Source: an uncultured Eubacteriales bacterium (GTDB lineage: Bacteria; Bacillota; Clostridia; Oscillospirales; Oscillospiraceae). From it: a DNA stretch of 37,849 nucleotides. The stretch is taken from contig USMI01000005.1 of assembly GCA_900555735.1 (NCBI GenBank), forward strand, positions 1 through 37,849. The letters run 5' to 3'. Position numbers and translations under genes: made by a program. Below, one piece after another: positions 24,637 through 32,514 of this stretch. Position 1 is the first letter of the stretch; every line of letters starts with the position of its first letter. The notes below the pieces were generated by a model. It was given only the letters and a program-made list of their open reading frames with translations. It was not told the DNA's origin and did no database searches.

Positions 24637-25811
24637 TCAAATCGCTCTGTAGTGAAAACTGACGGGGCGCTTTACACGCATATTTCTCGGCTTTTGTTGG
24701 CCTGGTCGGACAGGGAGCAGGAAACTTGCAATGAGTGATTCTACTTTTGCCTCAGACACAAAGCCAAGTAGAAACTCCCGCGCAGCGTGGGCGGCAAAAG
24801 CAGCATTCACGCGGTAGGAATATTTACCCTTTGGCTGCATAAAACCGGCATGCAGCCGAAGCAGGGACGCAAAATTGTAGAGCGTCATTTTAGCAAAGAT
24901 CTCCTGCATAATGAACGGACGCTTTTTCGCATGGAAGTGTGTGAGTGCAAGGGTATATTTCAGGTCCCGAAAAGAAGTTTCAATACCCCAGCGCTTGTGG
25001 TAAAGCATACAGAGCAGAGAGGGAGGAAAGCTGTCTGCGGGAAGGTTCGTGATCACGGTCTCATACAAGCCTTCTTTGACCATGAATCTTACCACACGGA
25101 AGGAAATTGAGTACAGCGTATCGCTTGCTTCGCCGATGTAGTCAAAATGAACCTTCTTGGGAAGCCAACGATATTTCTGGGGCTCCTGGCGGATACGGTT
25201 TGTAAGGCGTTTGGAGAGACAATAGCTGAAAACTGTCTCAAATTCCGGCGTGTCAGGCAGTTGGAGTCCTGAAAGGATACCCTGCTTTTCCTTTACGCGG
25301 ATCAGATAATTCCAGCCCTTCTGCTCAATGTGTGCCATGTTGTTGTACGCCTCGTAGCCGCGATCTGCAATCAAAATAACCGGCCCTGCAAGCTCAGACC
25401 GATCCACCATTTTCACAAGTGCCTGAGATTCATTCTCTTCCCGTCCGTTTTGCATGACGGCGTCCAGATACAGTTGACTCTCCAGATCGTACAGCGCGTT
25501 CAGGTGCAGCAGGTTGTAGCCACGTCCGTCCTTTGTGCTGTTAAAGTAGGTCGCCTTGTCGTGGATATCGCTCGGGATCTGCACAGTAGAATTTCTTCAA
25601 AAACAGACGGAAGGAGTTTTCCGCGTTGTTGAACAAAAGCTGACGCGGTTGCCGCTGTCGGTTCATAGTGAAACTGCCGCTGCAGCTCCACGTGTAAGTT
25701 TTGACCACTCATGGAGAGTATCGTCCTGCACAGTTTTTCAAATGGCAGTTTCCGGTTCCGTGTGAAATTTCGCTGTGGATCTGACGTATATTGGGGCAGT
25801 TCTTTCTGCAT
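24637..25811 (-). pseudogene. IS4-family DDE transposase, frameshifted and internally deleted
   Basis: The N-terminal part (25811 down to about 25585) reads NFTRNRKLPFEKLCRTILSM and FVQQRGKLLPSVFEEIL, typical of IS4 proteins. It then shifts frame at about 25580 into QIPSDIHDKATYFNSTKDGRG, which continues to 24637. The second Asp (ILIADRGYEAYN) and the Y-R-E-K signature with catalytic Glu (YHKRWGIETSFRDLK) are intact. The segment that should carry the first catalytic Asp (usually in a DGS motif just before QIP) is missing, so a deletion as well as a frameshift occurred. The upstream frame stays open to about 25910 without a clear start codon. It cannot make active transposase. Confidence 0.85.
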
Positions 25812-25953
25812 TTGGGATATGGTATTCAGAAGATTTCTTTTTAGGGTGTTCGGGTAGTTTTTCCTCGGCGTGGCCTCCTTGAAATTTCTCTCAAGGCGAA
25901 GCCTCCGATTTTTTTCAAATTGTCAAGTGTTTTTTGATTTTTTTGCAAAAATA

Positions 25954-25982
25954 ATCCAGACCGCCAATAGAGCGGTCTGGAT
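25954..25982. terminator. Hairpin at the transposase upstream end of the insertion sequence
   Basis: An 11-bp perfect stem (25954-25964 with 25972-25982) followed by TTTTG on the plus strand and a T-rich stretch on the minus strand. It may block outside transcripts from entering the element. Confidence 0.65.
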
Positions 25983-25988
25983 TTTTGC

Positions 25989-26025
25989 TTATCTTAATGA
26001 GATTAGGCTTAGCCGGAGGTCTTGA
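25989..26025. repeat. Right terminal inverted repeat of the insertion sequence
   Basis: Complement reads TCAAGACCTCCGGC...TAATCTCATTAAGATAA, pairing with 24476-24514. Confidence 0.8.
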
Positions 26026-26452
26026 TTTGGCCCTATAAGGGCCTATTACTGGCAAGCCCCTCAAGGGGCACTGAATTTTATTTCACTTGCATTTTCTGCA
26101 CTACAGCCCGTAAACGGGCGATTTATGTTCTACTTGTGGCTAATTCTTTTATCAAGACTTCTACTTGTAGTTCGCTTCGCTCGATGCTTAAAGCTAAAGC
26201 TTTTGCGGGGTGCCTCCACCGGCAGAGCCGGTGGTTTCCGTATCCAATAAAACCTCAATTGAGGTGGTTCATGTTAGGTAGCGTTAAAACAGATTACCCA
26301 ATTTTATTGCCGTAAGGCTAAATTTTGTGGCTGCGCGGAATGTACCAATCGAAGGATATCCCTCCGCAGTTCTTACGGCATTGGCTGCAAAACCACAAGT
26401 GTGTCGCGGCGATTGCCGCGACACACTTGTCATTCGATGGCATTTACGTTCG
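26026..26452. other. Non-coding stretch packed with short hairpins
   Basis: No gene is supported. Perfect or near-perfect short stem-loops occur at 26029-26043 (GGCCCT/AGGGCC), 26056-26069 (GCCCC/GGGGC), 26106-26119 (GCCCG/CGGGC), 26190-26203 (AAAGC/GCTTT), 26216-26234 (CCACCGGC/GCCGGTGG), 26252-26265 (ACCTCAATTGAGGT) and 26395-26430. A larger fold pairs TGCCGTAAG (26308-26316) with CTTACGGCA (26372-26380) around CTGCG-CGGA and TCCGCAG. TTCTACTTGT repeats at 26128 and 26159. It may be a structured RNA or a non-autonomous mobile element; I cannot name it. Confidence 0.6.
26395..26430 (-). terminator. Terminator of the histidine kinase-ANTAR operon
   Basis: A perfect 16-bp stem with a four-base loop, 23 bases after the ANTAR gene stop. 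On the minus strand it is followed by GGTTTTGC, a short T run. Confidence 0.75.
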
Positions 26453-27049
26453 TTACGGCTGCTGGCCGGCGATCATCTCCGCCACCACCCGCATGGAAAT
26501 GCAGCCGCGGCGGCTGGCCGTGCGGATATAGTCGAAGGCCTGCTGCTCGGTCATGCCGTCCCGCTGCATCAGGATACCCTTTGCCTTTTCGATCAGCTTC
26601 CGGTCCTCCAGCGCCTGCCGGGATCTGGCCACCTGCTCCCGCAGCGCTTTCAGCTCTTCGCTGCGGGCAGCCGCCACCTTCAGCGTCGGGATCAGGATTG
26701 TCTCGCTGACAGGCTTGACCAGATACCCGGCGATGCCGAAGTCCTTGGCCTTTTCCACCAGCTGTAAATCGGAATATGCGGTAATGAGAATCACCACCGG
26801 CGCAAGATCATGCTCCAGAATGAACCGCGCGGCGGCCATGCCGTCCAGCATGGGCATCTTGATATCCAGCAGAACGATGTCCGGCTGATGCTTCTGGCAG
26901 CCCTCGATGGCGGCAAAACCGTCGCCGCAGCTGCAAACGACCTGATATCCGGCGGCTTCCAGCATCTCCTGAAGGTTGGTGCGGATCAACACCTCATCAT
27001 CGGCAATAAGCACCCGCTCACCACCGGAGGTTGTATGGATCGTGCTCAT
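26453..27049 (-). CDS. ANTAR-domain response regulator (RNA-binding antiterminator)
   Basis: A 198-residue cytoplasmic protein. The receiver domain (~11-125) has the acidic pair ADDE near 16-19, phosphoacceptor Asp62 (LLDIKMP), Thr90 (LITAYS) and Lys112 (LVKPV). A coiled-coil linker (~126-150) leads to the ANTAR domain (LIEKAKGILMQRDGMTEQQAFDYIRTASRR and RVVAEMI, ~150-193). Phosphorylated ANTAR proteins such as EutV and NasR bind tandem hairpins in mRNA leaders and prevent termination. The start at 27049 is preferred over the ATG at 27064 (which overlaps the kinase stop) because AAAGGAG lies six bases before it. A matching tandem-hairpin leader is at 35180-35255. Confidence 0.94.
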   Translation of the reverse strand: MSTIHTTSGGERVLIADDEVLIRTNLQEMLEAAGYQVVCSCGDGFAAIEGCQKHQPDIVLLDIKMPMLDGMAAARFILEHDLAPVVILITAYSDLQLVEKAKDFGIAGYLVKPVSETILIPTLKVAAARSEELKALREQVARSRQALEDRKLIEKAKGILMQRDGMTEQQAFDYIRTASRRGCISMRVVAEMIAGQQP

Positions 27050-27060
27050 AGTGACTCCTT

Positions 27061-28458
27061 TCATCTCAGGTGGAAGCCGAATGTGACCCGCGTGCCCTCA
27101 GGGCCGGAGCGGACATCCAGCTGGCTGCCCAGATTATTCTGCACCAGCATATTGATGATGCGGTAGCCCATTCCCGCGCCGGTGGCGCTGCTGACATCGA
27201 AACCAACGCCGTCGTCCGCCACCGTCAGCAGCGGATAAAGGCTGCCGTTGTTCAGCTCAATGTGGACGTTACCGTCCTTTCTGCCGGGAAATGCGTATTT
27301 ATAGGCGTTTTGCAGCAGCTCATTGATGACCAGCGCCACCACGGTGGACACGTCCGTATCCACGGAGATGTCTGTGCCCTGCACGGTGATGTTCAGAGAC
27401 CGGCCATCCTGCGCCGTCATCTGGTTGAAGTGCTCCCGGATCTGCAGCAGCGTCTGAAACAGACTCACCTTATCCGGTACGGCTTCGCCCGCCACGTCAT
27501 ATACGCTGGCCACGCTGATGATGCGGTTCATGGCGGTGCGCAGACTTTCGGCGGCTTCCTCGCCGCAGCGCCGCCGCTGCATGTCCAACAGACTGTAAAT
27601 AATGTTCAGGCTGTTCTTGATGCGGTGGTGCGCCTCCTGAATGGAAGCCTTGCGGATGTTTTCCGACTGGGTGCGCCGCCGCTCCGCCGTGACATCGTGC
27701 ATCACGGTTACGGTGAAGGCGCAGCCCTCTGCGGTCAGGTGCCGCTGCTCGATGCGGTAAAAGCTGCCGCGAATGGAAATAACGGTATCGTTGGCGTAGT
27801 TGGGCGGTAGCTCGCCGTGGCAGGCGGTCTTGCGGTACTCCATGCCGAGGATATCGTTGATATATCCGTAGTCCCGGTAGATCCGGGCCGCCGTTTCGTT
27901 GCGGTAGCGAATGATGCCCGTCTCGTCTGTGATGATTACCGCGTCGTGGATGCAGCCGGCTAGCCAGTCCACATTGCGCAGGTAGGGCCGGAGCGCCAGC
28001 TCATCGGCGTCCAGCACCGGCTGCTCCTGACTGGCTTCATGCTCCGGCTTGCGATACTCCTTTTCGGCGATCAGCGCGCCGATGACGCGGCCATTGTTGT
28101 GAATGGGTCGGACGGTCTGCACCACAAAGTGCTGTGAGGTGTTGGCCATGGTCACAGCCCGCACCTCCTCGGTTTCGATCCCCAGCCGCAGCGAGCGGAA
28201 CACCGCCGGCTCGGCATCTTCCTGAATAATGTACCCCACCGTGCTGAAATCATACAGGGAGGGAAGCGCGGATTCCTGCGCCACCACTACCGCCTCGGAG
28301 CTGCCGCGGCAGGGACAGTCGATGAAAAAGTCCACGCCGCTCTCGCTGCCGGAGGCCAGACCGGGAAGACTGACCGTCATCTGCTTGATGCACTGGATGT
28401 CCTCATCGCTGAGCAGCGTGTGCACATGGCAGAGGTTTTCGATCATTTCAAAGTTCAT
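27061..28458 (-). CDS. Sensor histidine kinase, PdtaS/EutW type
   Basis: A 465-residue kinase without membrane segments. Residues ~1-135 match the GAF-like H_kinase_N sensor (DFFIDCPCRGSSEAVVVAQ...SLYDFSTVGYIIQEDAEPAVFRSLRLG...VRPIHNNGRVIGALIAEKE). A PAS domain covers ~165-260. The HisKA_2 phosphoacceptor motif EAHHRIKNSLN is at ~275-285, followed by a HATPase domain with the N box VINELLQNAYKYAF and G boxes DDGVGFD and GMGYRIINML. It presumably senses an internal ligand and phosphorylates the ANTAR regulator 11 bases downstream. The CPCRG Cys pair in the sensor might bind metal. A promoter-like TATAAT precedes it. Confidence 0.93.
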   Translation of the reverse strand: MNFEMIENLCHVHTLLSDEDIQCIKQMTVSLPGLASGSESGVDFFIDCPCRGSSEAVVVAQESALPSLYDFSTVGYIIQEDAEPAVFRSLRLGIETEEVRAVTMANTSQHFVVQTVRPIHNNGRVIGALIAEKEYRKPEHEASQEQPVLDADELALRPYLRNVDWLAGCIHDAVIITDETGIIRYRNETAARIYRDYGYINDILGMEYRKTACHGELPPNYANDTVISIRGSFYRIEQRHLTAEGCAFTVTVMHDVTAERRRTQSENIRKASIQEAHHRIKNSLNIIYSLLDMQRRRCGEEAAESLRTAMNRIISVASVYDVAGEAVPDKVSLFQTLLQIREHFNQMTAQDGRSLNITVQGTDISVDTDVSTVVALVINELLQNAYKYAFPGRKDGNVHIELNNGSLYPLLTVADDGVGFDVSSATGAGMGYRIINMLVQNNLGSQLDVRSGPEGTRVTFGFHLR

Positions 28459-28486
28459 GTACGGCTCCTTTCACCGCGCTGCATTG

Positions 28487-28492
28487 ATTATA
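28487..28492 (-). promoter_or_regulatory. Probable -10 box of the histidine kinase-ANTAR operon
   Basis: A perfect TATAAT on the minus strand 28 bases before the kinase ATG, downstream of the esterase terminator. No good -35 is visible (TGGCCG at 17 bases), so an activator or a weak promoter is likely. Confidence 0.5.
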
Positions 28493-28540
28493 CCATATGG
28501 CCGCCAGACCGGCCACTCTTTTTTGGGGAAAAGTGGATAT

Positions 28541-28579
28541 GCGCAAAAGCCGCGACGTAAAAACGGGCGGCTTTTGCGC
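28541..28579 (-). terminator. Terminator of the second TRAP/kinase operon
   Basis: A perfect 13-bp stem GCGCAAAAGCCGC/GCGGCTTTTGCGC with a 13-base loop, 20 bases after the esterase stop. The T run after it on the minus strand is poor, so some readthrough into the two-component genes is possible. Confidence 0.65.
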
Positions 28580-28598
28580 TGTATAGCGGGAGAGAAAA

Positions 28599-29420
28599 TC
28601 ATTGTTCCGCAAAGAAACGCAGATATTGGCGGACACTTTCATCCACAAAGGCCCAATTATGCTCGCCGGGCCATGTGTAAAATTGATGGGGGATCCCCAG
28701 TTCCGTCAGCAATGCGTCGTACCGGCAGTTGTCGCCGTAGGTAAAGTCCTCCGTGCCGCAGGTCAACAGGATCTGGGGCACAGAAACTTGTGTCTGAACT
28801 GCGGCGCGGGTCAGTTGAGACAGGTCGTTTTCCGGCAGGCAGGGAAGTTCCGGCCCGTATGCGCTGACAGAGGATTTGCGGAAGGTACGCATCAGCTCCT
28901 CGTCAGGGTCGTAATAGGCCTTTTGGCCGGGATCGCGCCAGACACGCAGCTCGGACAGATGTGCTTCGCTGCCCAGTGCCATTGCACCGCAGATTGACAT
29001 ACACTTTCCGAATATCTCCGGATAGCACAGCGCCAGCCGCAGTGCACCATATCCACCCATGGAAAAGCCTGCAATACCGTAATGCTCACGATCCGTGGGG
29101 ATACGGAACATGGCTTGAACGATCTGCTTCAGCTCTTCGCCGATATAACGGCCATAGGCCAGACCGCAGCGCATGTCGGCGTACAGGCTCATTTCCGCTT
29201 CGGGGATCACCAGCGCGATATTGTGCTCCTGCGCGTAGCGCTCCACAGAGCTGTACCGTGTCCAGAAACTGTTGTTGCCCTGTAGACCGTGCAGCAGGAT
29301 CAGTGTTGACATAGGTTTTGTGATCTGACAGCGAGCCAGATCGTCGTGGGGGAGATAGACATTCAGCGAGGTCATCTTATCCAGCTCGTAGGAATAGATA
29401 TCGCCGCGGAAAAATGCCAT
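28599..29420 (-). CDS. Tributyrin esterase / S-formylglutathione hydrolase-like alpha/beta hydrolase
   Basis: A 273-residue serine hydrolase of the putative-esterase (PF00756) family. ILLHGLQGNN (41-50) forms the oxyanion strand. GFSMGG places the nucleophile at Ser120, CGTEDFTYGD the acid at Asp225 and PGEHNW the His at 254. No signal peptide, so it is cytoplasmic. It resembles lactococcal EstA-type esterases that cleave short acyl esters. It is 18 bases after the TRAP large permease with AAAAGGAG, at the end of the operon, so it may remove an acyl group from the imported compound. Confidence 0.88.
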   Translation of the reverse strand: MAFFRGDIYSYELDKMTSLNVYLPHDDLARCQITKPMSTLILLHGLQGNNSFWTRYSSVERYAQEHNIALVIPEAEMSLYADMRCGLAYGRYIGEELKQIVQAMFRIPTDREHYGIAGFSMGGYGALRLALCYPEIFGKCMSICGAMALGSEAHLSELRVWRDPGQKAYYDPDEELMRTFRKSSVSAYGPELPCLPENDLSQLTRAAVQTQVSVPQILLTCGTEDFTYGDNCRYDALLTELGIPHQFYTWPGEHNWAFVDESVRQYLRFFAEQ

Positions 29421-29438
29421 AGTTGTTACTCCTTTTGC

Positions 29439-30755
29439 TTACATGGGGGTCCCCAGCACCAGATGGGGGATCCACAGGGACAGCTCGGGGATGCAGGTGG
29501 TCAGGATCAGCGTAGGCAGCCACGCAAACAGAATGTACTGCATGGTGGGCTTGAAGGCCTCGCTGGCCGGGGACTTTGCCACCTGTGCGCCCAGGAACAG
29601 CATCGGCGCGCAGGGAGGCGTTACCAGACCCATGCCGAGGTTCACGCCCATGATGGCCGCGTAATGCACGGGATTGACGCCGATGCTCAACGCGATGGGG
29701 AGCAGCAGCGGCGTACTCAGCACGATGGCGCTGCCGTCGTCCATCAGCATGCCGAGGATCACCATGACAATGTTGATCATCAGCATGATAAGGGCCTTGT
29801 TGGTGGTCAGGCTCATGGTGACGCTGACCAGCAGGTCAGGGATGCGCTCGGTGGTGAAGATACGGCTGAGGATGCCGCAGCTCATCAGCATCATGGCGAC
29901 GGCGCCGCAGCTGTAACCGGCTTCCACCAGCGTCCGCCACAGATCCTTGAACTTCATGCCGCGGTAGAAGAGAATGGCCACAGGCACGCAGTACACGGCA
30001 GCGACAGCCGCCGCCTCCATGGTAGTCAGATAGCCGCCATAGATGCCGCCCAGCACGATGACGGGCATCAGCAGCGCGGGAATGGCGTGGCCGGTGCGCT
30101 TCATCACAGCGCCGAAATTCATGTCCATCTTTTCCGGAGTGGCGTCCTCAATGCTCTTGAGGCTGCGCACCTGAAAATGCTGCACAATGCAGAACAGGAT
30201 GGCCACAAGGATACCGGGTACGATGGTGGCAAGGAAGCAGGCCAGCACAGAGGTGCCGGAGGACCACGCATACAGGATCTGTGCCGCAGAGGGCGGGATC
30301 AGCAGGCCCAGCACGCTGGAGCTTGCCAGCAGCGCGGCGATCACGCCGCGGGGATAGCCGCGGTCACGCAGCTTGGGCGCCATGATGGAGCCGACAGAGG
30401 ACAGCGTGGCGGCAGAGGAGCCGGAGATGGCGCCGAAGATGGCGCAGGTGATGACCGTGACCGCGCCGAGTCCGGTCTTGAAGCGGCCCACGAACTGCTG
30501 TACAAAGCCGATCAGCGCGTCGCCGATCTTGCCCTCCCGTATGATGGTGCCTGCGATCATGAACAGCGGTATACACAGCAGCACCAGCGAATTGATCTTA
30601 TTGTAGCTGGCCGGGATCAGGAAGTCCGGGGAATAGCCAAGCACCAGCACCAGTACGATGGTCACGCCGGAGAAGGCAAAGGGGATGGGAACGCCAACCA
30701 CTAGAAGCAAAACCAGCAGGATCACTGCAACGATGATCACACTTGCTGCACTCAT
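29439..30755 (-). CDS. TRAP transporter large permease (DctM type), module 2
   Basis: A 438-residue inner-membrane protein with about 12 membrane segments, closely resembling the copy at 15621. Shared motifs include IPLFMIAGTIIREGKIGDAL, AISGSSAATLSSVGSIMAPK, IPPSAAQILYAW and TPPCAPMLFLGAQ. It works with the small subunit at 30752, whose stop overlaps its start by four bases (ATGA), and the binding protein at 31415. Confidence 0.94.
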   Translation of the reverse strand: MSAASVIIVAVILLVLLLVVGVPIPFAFSGVTIVLVLVLGYSPDFLIPASYNKINSLVLLCIPLFMIAGTIIREGKIGDALIGFVQQFVGRFKTGLGAVTVITCAIFGAISGSSAATLSSVGSIMAPKLRDRGYPRGVIAALLASSSVLGLLIPPSAAQILYAWSSGTSVLACFLATIVPGILVAILFCIVQHFQVRSLKSIEDATPEKMDMNFGAVMKRTGHAIPALLMPVIVLGGIYGGYLTTMEAAAVAAVYCVPVAILFYRGMKFKDLWRTLVEAGYSCGAVAMMLMSCGILSRIFTTERIPDLLVSVTMSLTTNKALIMLMINIVMVILGMLMDDGSAIVLSTPLLLPIALSIGVNPVHYAAIMGVNLGMGLVTPPCAPMLFLGAQVAKSPASEAFKPTMQYILFAWLPTLILTTCIPELSLWIPHLVLGTPM

Positions 30756-31303
30756 TGTTCACAGTCCCCCTTTCTCTTTTCGTTACGCAGTTTTTTGCCG
30801 TCAGCGATGGCGAGCAGCGTGTCCTCCAAGCCATAGACAAGCGCATAGAACGCCATCAGAATATAACCCACGGACAGCGCCGACTGGCTGACCAGCAGGG
30901 GGATTTTCCAAACGGTGGTGTTGGCCGTCCGGGACATAGCGTACAGGAAGAAATCAACGCCCCAGATTGCCAGAACGATCGTGATCGCGAAGATCAGCCA
31001 GTCAACGACAACGCGCGTGACCTGCAGGACACGGCCCTTAAGGAACAAGGGCAGCATATCCGCGCTGATATGCTCTTTTTTATACATGGCGTAAGAACCG
31101 CCGATAAAATACAGCCAGCTGGCAAACAGCAGCACCAGCTCGTCGTAACCCAGAAAATCGATCTTTAGCACATAGCGGATAACGACCTCTACCACGAAGA
31201 TCAGGGTAGAGACGGACGCGCATATCACGATAAGCAGCTCCTGAATCTTTTTCAGGATGTTCCAGCCCCGTGATTCGCGGAAATGTAAAAACTTATCAAA
31301 CAT
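30752..31303 (-). CDS. TRAP transporter small permease (DctQ type), module 2
   Basis: A 183-residue protein with four membrane segments and the family motif YDELVLLFASWLYFIGGSYAMYKKEHISAD, in which GGSYAMYKKEHI is typical. CGGAGGAA precedes the ATG. It is separated from the binding-protein gene by about 110 bases with a strong hairpin. Confidence 0.9.
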   Translation of the reverse strand: MFDKFLHFRESRGWNILKKIQELLIVICASVSTLIFVVEVVIRYVLKIDFLGYDELVLLFASWLYFIGGSYAMYKKEHISADMLPLFLKGRVLQVTRVVVDWLIFAITIVLAIWGVDFFLYAMSRTANTTVWKIPLLVSQSALSVGYILMAFYALVYGLEDTLLAIADGKKLRNEKRKGDCEQ

Positions 31304-31339
31304 AATTGGGTTCCTCCGAAACAGAATCCATCGGAATGG

Positions 31340-31378
31340 GGATGGCCCGCCGGAAGCGGAGACCCCGACGGGCCATCC
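31340..31378 (-). repeat. Intercistronic hairpin after the module 2 TRAP binding protein gene
   Basis: A 10-bp perfect stem GGATGGCCCG (31340-31349) with CGGGCCATCC (31369-31378). No T run on the minus strand. Same position in the operon as the hairpins at 9956 and 17502. Confidence 0.62.
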
Positions 31379-31414
31379 ATGTGATTCACTCAGTTCTCTC
31401 TGAACAAAGCGGCT

Positions 31415-32455
31415 TTACCAGCCCATGTCGGCGTAAACGGCAGTCTTGGCGTCCTCGCCGTACATCTCAAAGTCCTTGTCCCAGGTCTCGGTACGGACCT
31501 TGTCGGCCAGTGCGTTCAGCTCGTCCTGCGTCAGCTTCACGATGGTGATGCCGTAATCCTCGCACAGCTTGATGTTGGTCTCGTCGGTGGTCTGGGCGCG
31601 GCCGAAGGATGCGGCGGACTCCTCAGAGAAAGCCTCCATCAGAGCGGTCTGGTACTCGGCGGGCAGGGAGTTGAACTTGTCCTTGTTGATGATGCCGGAG
31701 TTGTTCTCCATCTGCTGGTTGACCAGATACAGGTACTTGATGACATCGCGGAAACCCACATAGTTCAGCTCGGCGGTGCCGCCCAACCAGCCGTCGCAGA
31801 CGCCGGTCTGCATGGAGGTATACAGGTCAGAGTAGGGAATGGTAACAGTGGGGAAGCCCTGGCACTCCATGGCCAGACGACCGGATTCGATGGCGGGGCA
31901 GCGAACCAGCTGGCTCTTGGCGGCATTGGGATCGCCCATGTTGTCCACGGGCTTGACCATGCCGACCTGCACGAAGCCCTCAGCGAAGTAGCCGAGGAAC
32001 ACCATGTTGTTCTCGTCGCACTTGTTCTGGATCATCTTGTAGGTGTTGGAGCCTTCGCCCAGCACCTTGGAGGCCTCGTCATAGTTGGTGATTAGATAGG
32101 GCAGATAGCCGATCTCGAAGGCGGGGTCATACTGGCCGGAGAAGGACTGGACGGCCATGTCGATGGTGCCCATGCGCACCTCGTCAAACACGGCGGTGTA
32201 GTCGCCCAGCACGCTGTCGGAGTAGATGTCCAGCTCCAGACCGCCGTTGGTGGCTTCCTTGACCTTGTCGGCAATGCGGCGCACGGCCTTGCAGGTCTCG
32301 TGGTTCTCATTCTGCTGCACGGCAACACGCAGCTTGATGACTTCGCCGTTGGTGCTGTTGTCGCCGCTGGGGGTCTCGTTTCCGTTCTGGCCGCCGCAGG
32401 CTACCAGAGACAGCGCCATGACCATGGCAAGGATCAATGCAAGTGCTTTCTTCAT
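31415..32455 (-). CDS. TRAP transporter binding lipoprotein (DctP type), module 2
   Basis: A 346-residue lipoprotein with signal peptide KKALALILAMVMALSLVAC and Cys20. The mature part has LDIYSDSVLGDYTAVFDEVRMG, QLVRCPAIES with the carboxylate-binding Arg, and TIPYSDLYTSMQTGVCDGW. The motif after Trp is LGGTAELNY, matching the paralogue at 17591 (LGGSGLVNY), and FRDVIKY is also shared. The two proteins probably bind related ligands. AAAGGAG precedes the ATG. It follows the opine dehydrogenase-family gene by 59 bases. Confidence 0.92.
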   Translation of the reverse strand: MKKALALILAMVMALSLVACGGQNGNETPSGDNSTNGEVIKLRVAVQQNENHETCKAVRRIADKVKEATNGGLELDIYSDSVLGDYTAVFDEVRMGTIDMAVQSFSGQYDPAFEIGYLPYLITNYDEASKVLGEGSNTYKMIQNKCDENNMVFLGYFAEGFVQVGMVKPVDNMGDPNAAKSQLVRCPAIESGRLAMECQGFPTVTIPYSDLYTSMQTGVCDGWLGGTAELNYVGFRDVIKYLYLVNQQMENNSGIINKDKFNSLPAEYQTALMEAFSEESAASFGRAQTTDETNIKLCEDYGITIVKLTQDELNALADKVRTETWDKDFEMYGEDAKTAVYADMGW

Positions 32456-32514
32456 GTGTATTCTCCTTTTTTGTTATATTCAAGCAGCCCGACGGGACTG
32501 TTCTTGATGAGTGA

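Larger units (their letters stand above)
24476..26025 (-). mobile_element. Decayed IS4-family insertion sequence
   Basis: About 1.55 kb bounded by imperfect inverted repeats of 39 and 37 bases (24476-24514 and 25989-26025) that both begin TCAAGACCTCCGGC reading inward. It contains a broken DDE transposase gene on the minus strand and internal terminator hairpins near both ends. No clear target-site duplication is visible at the flanks. Confidence 0.82.

Noticed and set aside
26026..26300. Possible CRISPR array
   Set aside because: The palindromes differ from one another in sequence, spacing is irregular (27, 50 and about 85 bases) and no cas genes are present.
29346..30704. 452-codon plus-strand frame over the TRAP large permease
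   Set aside because: Antisense shadow of a DctM gene; composition is His/Gly/Gln-rich and has no hydrophobic core.
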